8,076 bases of DNA, taken from positions 1-8,076 of the forward strand of contig CAZRSA010000122.1 in NCBI GenBank assembly GCA_964602525.1, given 5' to 3'. The DNA comes from Lentisalinibacter sp964602525. Its GTDB lineage: Bacteria > Pseudomonadota > Gammaproteobacteria > Steroidobacterales > Woeseiaceae. A program made the translations under genes and the position numbers. Positions 6,354 through 8,076 of the stretch are shown one piece after another. The notes below the pieces were generated by a model, which did not search any database, was not told where the DNA came from, and worked only from the letters and a program-made list of their open reading frames with translations. The stretch's first letter is position 1; the number at the start of each line of letters is the position of its first letter.

Positions 6354-6617
6354 ATGAAGAAGACTTGGATCGCAATGGCCGCACCGCTGATGTTCCTCGG
6401 CACCGCCGCCTGGGCGGGCGGCGACGTGGAAGCCGGCAAGGCCGTCTATACCGAAGAAGCCTGTGCGGACTGCCACTACGAAGACGACTTCGCAGGTATT
6501 CCCGAGGCCGAGATCAAGACCATGATCACCGAGGCGACGGATCACGATCCCGATATGTCCTACCTGAGCGAGGAGCAGGTCGCCAACCTGGCGGCGTACT
6601 TCGCAAGCTTCGAATAA
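6354..6617 (+). CDS. Small acidic exported c-type cytochrome, copy 2
   Basis: This predicted periplasmic mono-haem cytochrome c has 87 aa. Residues 1-21 are a Sec signal peptide ending AAWA21, so the mature chain is about 66 residues, with about 17 Asp/Glu, two Lys and no Arg. Haem attachment is CADCH (C37, C40, H41). It aligns with copy 1 through EAGKA, EEAC.DCHY.DDFAG.P, IK.MI, HD.D.S.L and NLAAYFAS, with a 4-residue deletion before the HD motif. H64 corresponds to H68 of copy 1, and M57 to M57; M49 of copy 1 is I49 here. M68 is a further possible haem ligand that copy 1 lacks. The ATG at 6354 has GGAGG 7 bases upstream. The frame is open upstream to 6129, but that stretch crosses a terminator and the promoter. 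The gene is flanked by terminators on both sides, so it is probably monocistronic. Confidence 0.93.
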   Translation: MKKTWIAMAAPLMFLGTAAWAGGDVEAGKAVYTEEACADCHYEDDFAGIPEAEIKTMITEATDHDPDMSYLSEEQVANLAAYFASFE

Positions 6618-6672
6618 AGCTGGACTCTCATCCGGACGGCTTGCGCTGCCCGGGAAAGAATGAGAAAAAGCA

Positions 6673-6707
6673 GGCTGACGGCACCTCCCGGTGCCGCCAG
6701 CCTTTTT
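6673..6707 (+). terminator. Rho-independent terminator after cytochrome copy 2
   Basis: GGCTG-A-CGGCACC (6673-6685) pairs with GGTGCCG-C-CAGCC (6690-6702) around a TCCC loop, with one A-C mismatch, and is followed by TTTTT (6703-6707). Upstream A residues (6664-6668) could pair with the T run, so it may also act on the opposite strand. It ends only 7 bases before the next start codon. Confidence 0.88.
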
Positions 6708-6714
6708 ATTGCCC

Positions 6715-7992
6715 ATGCAATCCTTGCTGACACACGCGCTGCGGCGGATGAACCGCCGCTACATGAGCTTCGAGACGGCGCCGGTCACCAACGCGCTGCC
6801 GGAGCCGACCGCCGGCCGTGTGTATCTGCTGTACCTGCACATCCCGTTCTGCGAGGTACTGTGCCCGTTCTGCCCGTTCCACCGGGTGGAGTACCAGCCC
6901 GCGCGTACCCGTCATTACTACTCGGTACTGCGCAAGGAGATCCAGCGCGCCACCGACCACGGCTATCGCTTCGGCGAGCTCTACGTCGGCGGCGGCACAC
7001 CGACCGTGCTGCCCGAGGAGCTCGCCGAGACCATCGAGCTGGTGCGCCGGGACCACCCGATCTCCAGGGTGTCCGTCGAGACCAACCCCGACGACCTGGG
7101 CGACAGCCGCCTTTCCATGCTCCGGGACGCCGGGGTCAACCGGCTCTCGGTGGGCGTCCAGAGCCTGGACGACGACATCCTCCGCTCGATGCAGCGTTAC
7201 GAGAAGTTCGGCAGCAGCCGGCTGATCTGCGAGCGGCTGGATGCCGTCCGGGGTCAGTTCGACACCATCAACGTGGACATGATCTTCAACCTGCCCAGCC
7301 AGTCGGACGATAGCCTGGCGCGCGACATGCACACGCTCACCGACGAGCTGGGTGCGGACCAGGTCTCCTGGTACCCCCTCATGACGGCGCACGCCACCCG
7401 GAAGTCGATGGAGAAGCACATCGGCGATGTCGACTTCTCCCGGGAGGGCGAGCTCTACCACCGCATCGCGGGGCACATGCTGGATGCGGGCTACGTGCGC
7501 TCGTCGGCCTGGTGCTTCTCCCGCTCCGACTCCATGATGATCGACGAATACATCACCGAGGAGGAGGAATACCTCGGCCTCGGCAGCGGCGCCTTCAGCT
7601 ACATGGGCGGCACCATGTATGCCAGCACCTTCTCCATCAACCACTACCTGAAGCTGGCCGACCGGGGCGGCACCGGCATCGTGCGCAGCCGGGACATGAG
7701 CGAGCGGGACCAGATGCGCTACTACCTGCTCATGTTCATGTTCGGCGGCTCGCTGGACCTGGATGCGGCCGAGCAGCGCTTCGGCGGGCGTTTCCGGCGG
7801 GTACTCTTCCCGGAACTCACCGGCCTGAGGCTTCTCGGCGCCGTCCGCCGCCGGGGGCCGAAGCTGGAACTCACCGAGCGCGGCTATTACCTGTGGGTGG
7901 TGATGATGCGGGAGTTCTTCATCGGTGTGAATATCTTCCGCGACGAGATGCGCCACCTGATCCGCCACGAGACCGTCCTGGTCAACGGATAA
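6715..7992 (+). CDS. Radical SAM protein, coproporphyrinogen III oxidase-like (HemN/HemW group)
   Basis: This 425-aa cytoplasmic protein belongs to the oxygen-independent coproporphyrinogen oxidase-like branch of radical SAM enzymes. YLHIPFCEVLCPFCPF (40-55) holds the CxxxCxxC [4Fe-4S] ligands C46, C50 and C53. GGGTP (92-96), VETNPDDL (121-128), RLSVGVQS (143-150) and INVDMIFNLPSQ (185-196) are the family's SAM-binding and barrel motifs. EYLGLGSGAFSYMGGTMYAS (285-304) and a C-terminal winged-helix-like part ending in LELTERGYYLW (384-394) follow the HemN/HemW layout. It lacks the HemN CxC extension after the triad and the HNxxYW haem motif of HemW, so a role in haem synthesis, insertion or breakdown cannot be assigned. 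The start is uncertain: ATG 6715 has no clear ribosome site and sits just past a terminator; ATG 6748 and ATG 6763 are alternatives. A haem-related role would suit its place behind two cytochrome genes. Positions 7993-8076 downstream show no gene. Confidence 0.88.
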   Translation: MQSLLTHALRRMNRRYMSFETAPVTNALPEPTAGRVYLLYLHIPFCEVLCPFCPFHRVEYQPARTRHYYSVLRKEIQRATDHGYRFGELYVGGGTPTVLPEELAETIELVRRDHPISRVSVETNPDDLGDSRLSMLRDAGVNRLSVGVQSLDDDILRSMQRYEKFGSSRLICERLDAVRGQFDTINVDMIFNLPSQSDDSLARDMHTLTDELGADQVSWYPLMTAHATRKSMEKHIGDVDFSREGELYHRIAGHMLDAGYVRSSAWCFSRSDSMMIDEYITEEEEYLGLGSGAFSYMGGTMYASTFSINHYLKLADRGGTGIVRSRDMSERDQMRYYLLMFMFGGSLDLDAAEQRFGGRFRRVLFPELTGLRLLGAVRRRGPKLELTERGYYLWVVMMREFFIGVNIFRDEMRHLIRHETVLVNG

Positions 7993-8076
7993 GGCCCGCC
8001 GCCTACCCGAGCCGCGAAAGCCGGCTGCGGTATTCCCCGATTGCCCGCAAACCCCTCCTTCGCCTATCAAGGGCTT

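Noticed and set aside
6706..8070. Minus-strand open frame of 454 codons opposite the radical SAM gene
   Set aside because: It is the antisense of a gene with complete radical SAM motifs; the translation has no recognisable domain.
7993..8076. Possible terminator after the radical SAM gene (AGCCGGCT palindrome at 8019-8026 and nearby CCGC/GCGG)
   Set aside because: The stem is short, has no T-tract on either strand and cannot be supported.

Overview
The window looks like chromosomal DNA from a high-GC proteobacterium. A gammaproteobacterium, perhaps halophilic or sulfur/aromatic-metabolising, is my best guess, from the protein families and the very acidic secreted cytochromes; this is an inference, and an alpha- or betaproteobacterium is not excluded. 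I see no mobile element, CRISPR array, tRNA or rRNA.

Left half (1-4442, minus strand): a tight three-gene operon. It is transcribed from about 4500 leftwards and encodes a GltD-like FAD/Fe-S NAD(P)H oxidoreductase, then the fused gamma-alpha subunit and the beta subunit of a 2-oxoacid:ferredoxin oxidoreductase of KorAB type (most likely 2-oxoglutarate). The first two genes overlap by 4 bp (ATGA), and the second and third are 2 bp apart. The beta gene runs off the left edge. The set resembles a CoA-dependent 2-oxoacid oxidoreductase hard-wired to NADP(H) through a flavin subunit.

Middle (4443-4649): a 207-bp divergent intergenic region with a plausible minus-strand promoter and a dyad overlapping its start, then a carbon-nitrogen hydrolase (nitrilase superfamily) gene on the plus strand. 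The nitrilase has an intact fold signature, but two of its three catalytic residues are replaced (Lys by Arg, Cys by Ser), so it is probably not a classical nitrilase.

Right half (5703-8076, plus strand): two paralogous, exported, very small and very acidic single-haem c-type cytochromes, each with its own promoter and a rho-independent terminator, followed by a radical SAM protein of the coproporphyrinogen oxidase-like (HemN/HemW) group whose start lies immediately behind the second terminator. Two perfect palindromes, 20 bp centre to centre, lie upstream of the second cytochrome promoter.

Working together: the Kor complex would move low-potential electrons between 2-oxoglutarate/succinyl-CoA, ferredoxin and NADP(H) in the cytoplasm, while the mini-cytochromes act in the periplasm. 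The sequence shows no direct link between the two sides. The points most worth a second look are the catalytically altered nitrilase, the cytochromes with a conserved His where an axial Met is expected, and the rearranged Fe-S ligand set of the flavin subunit.
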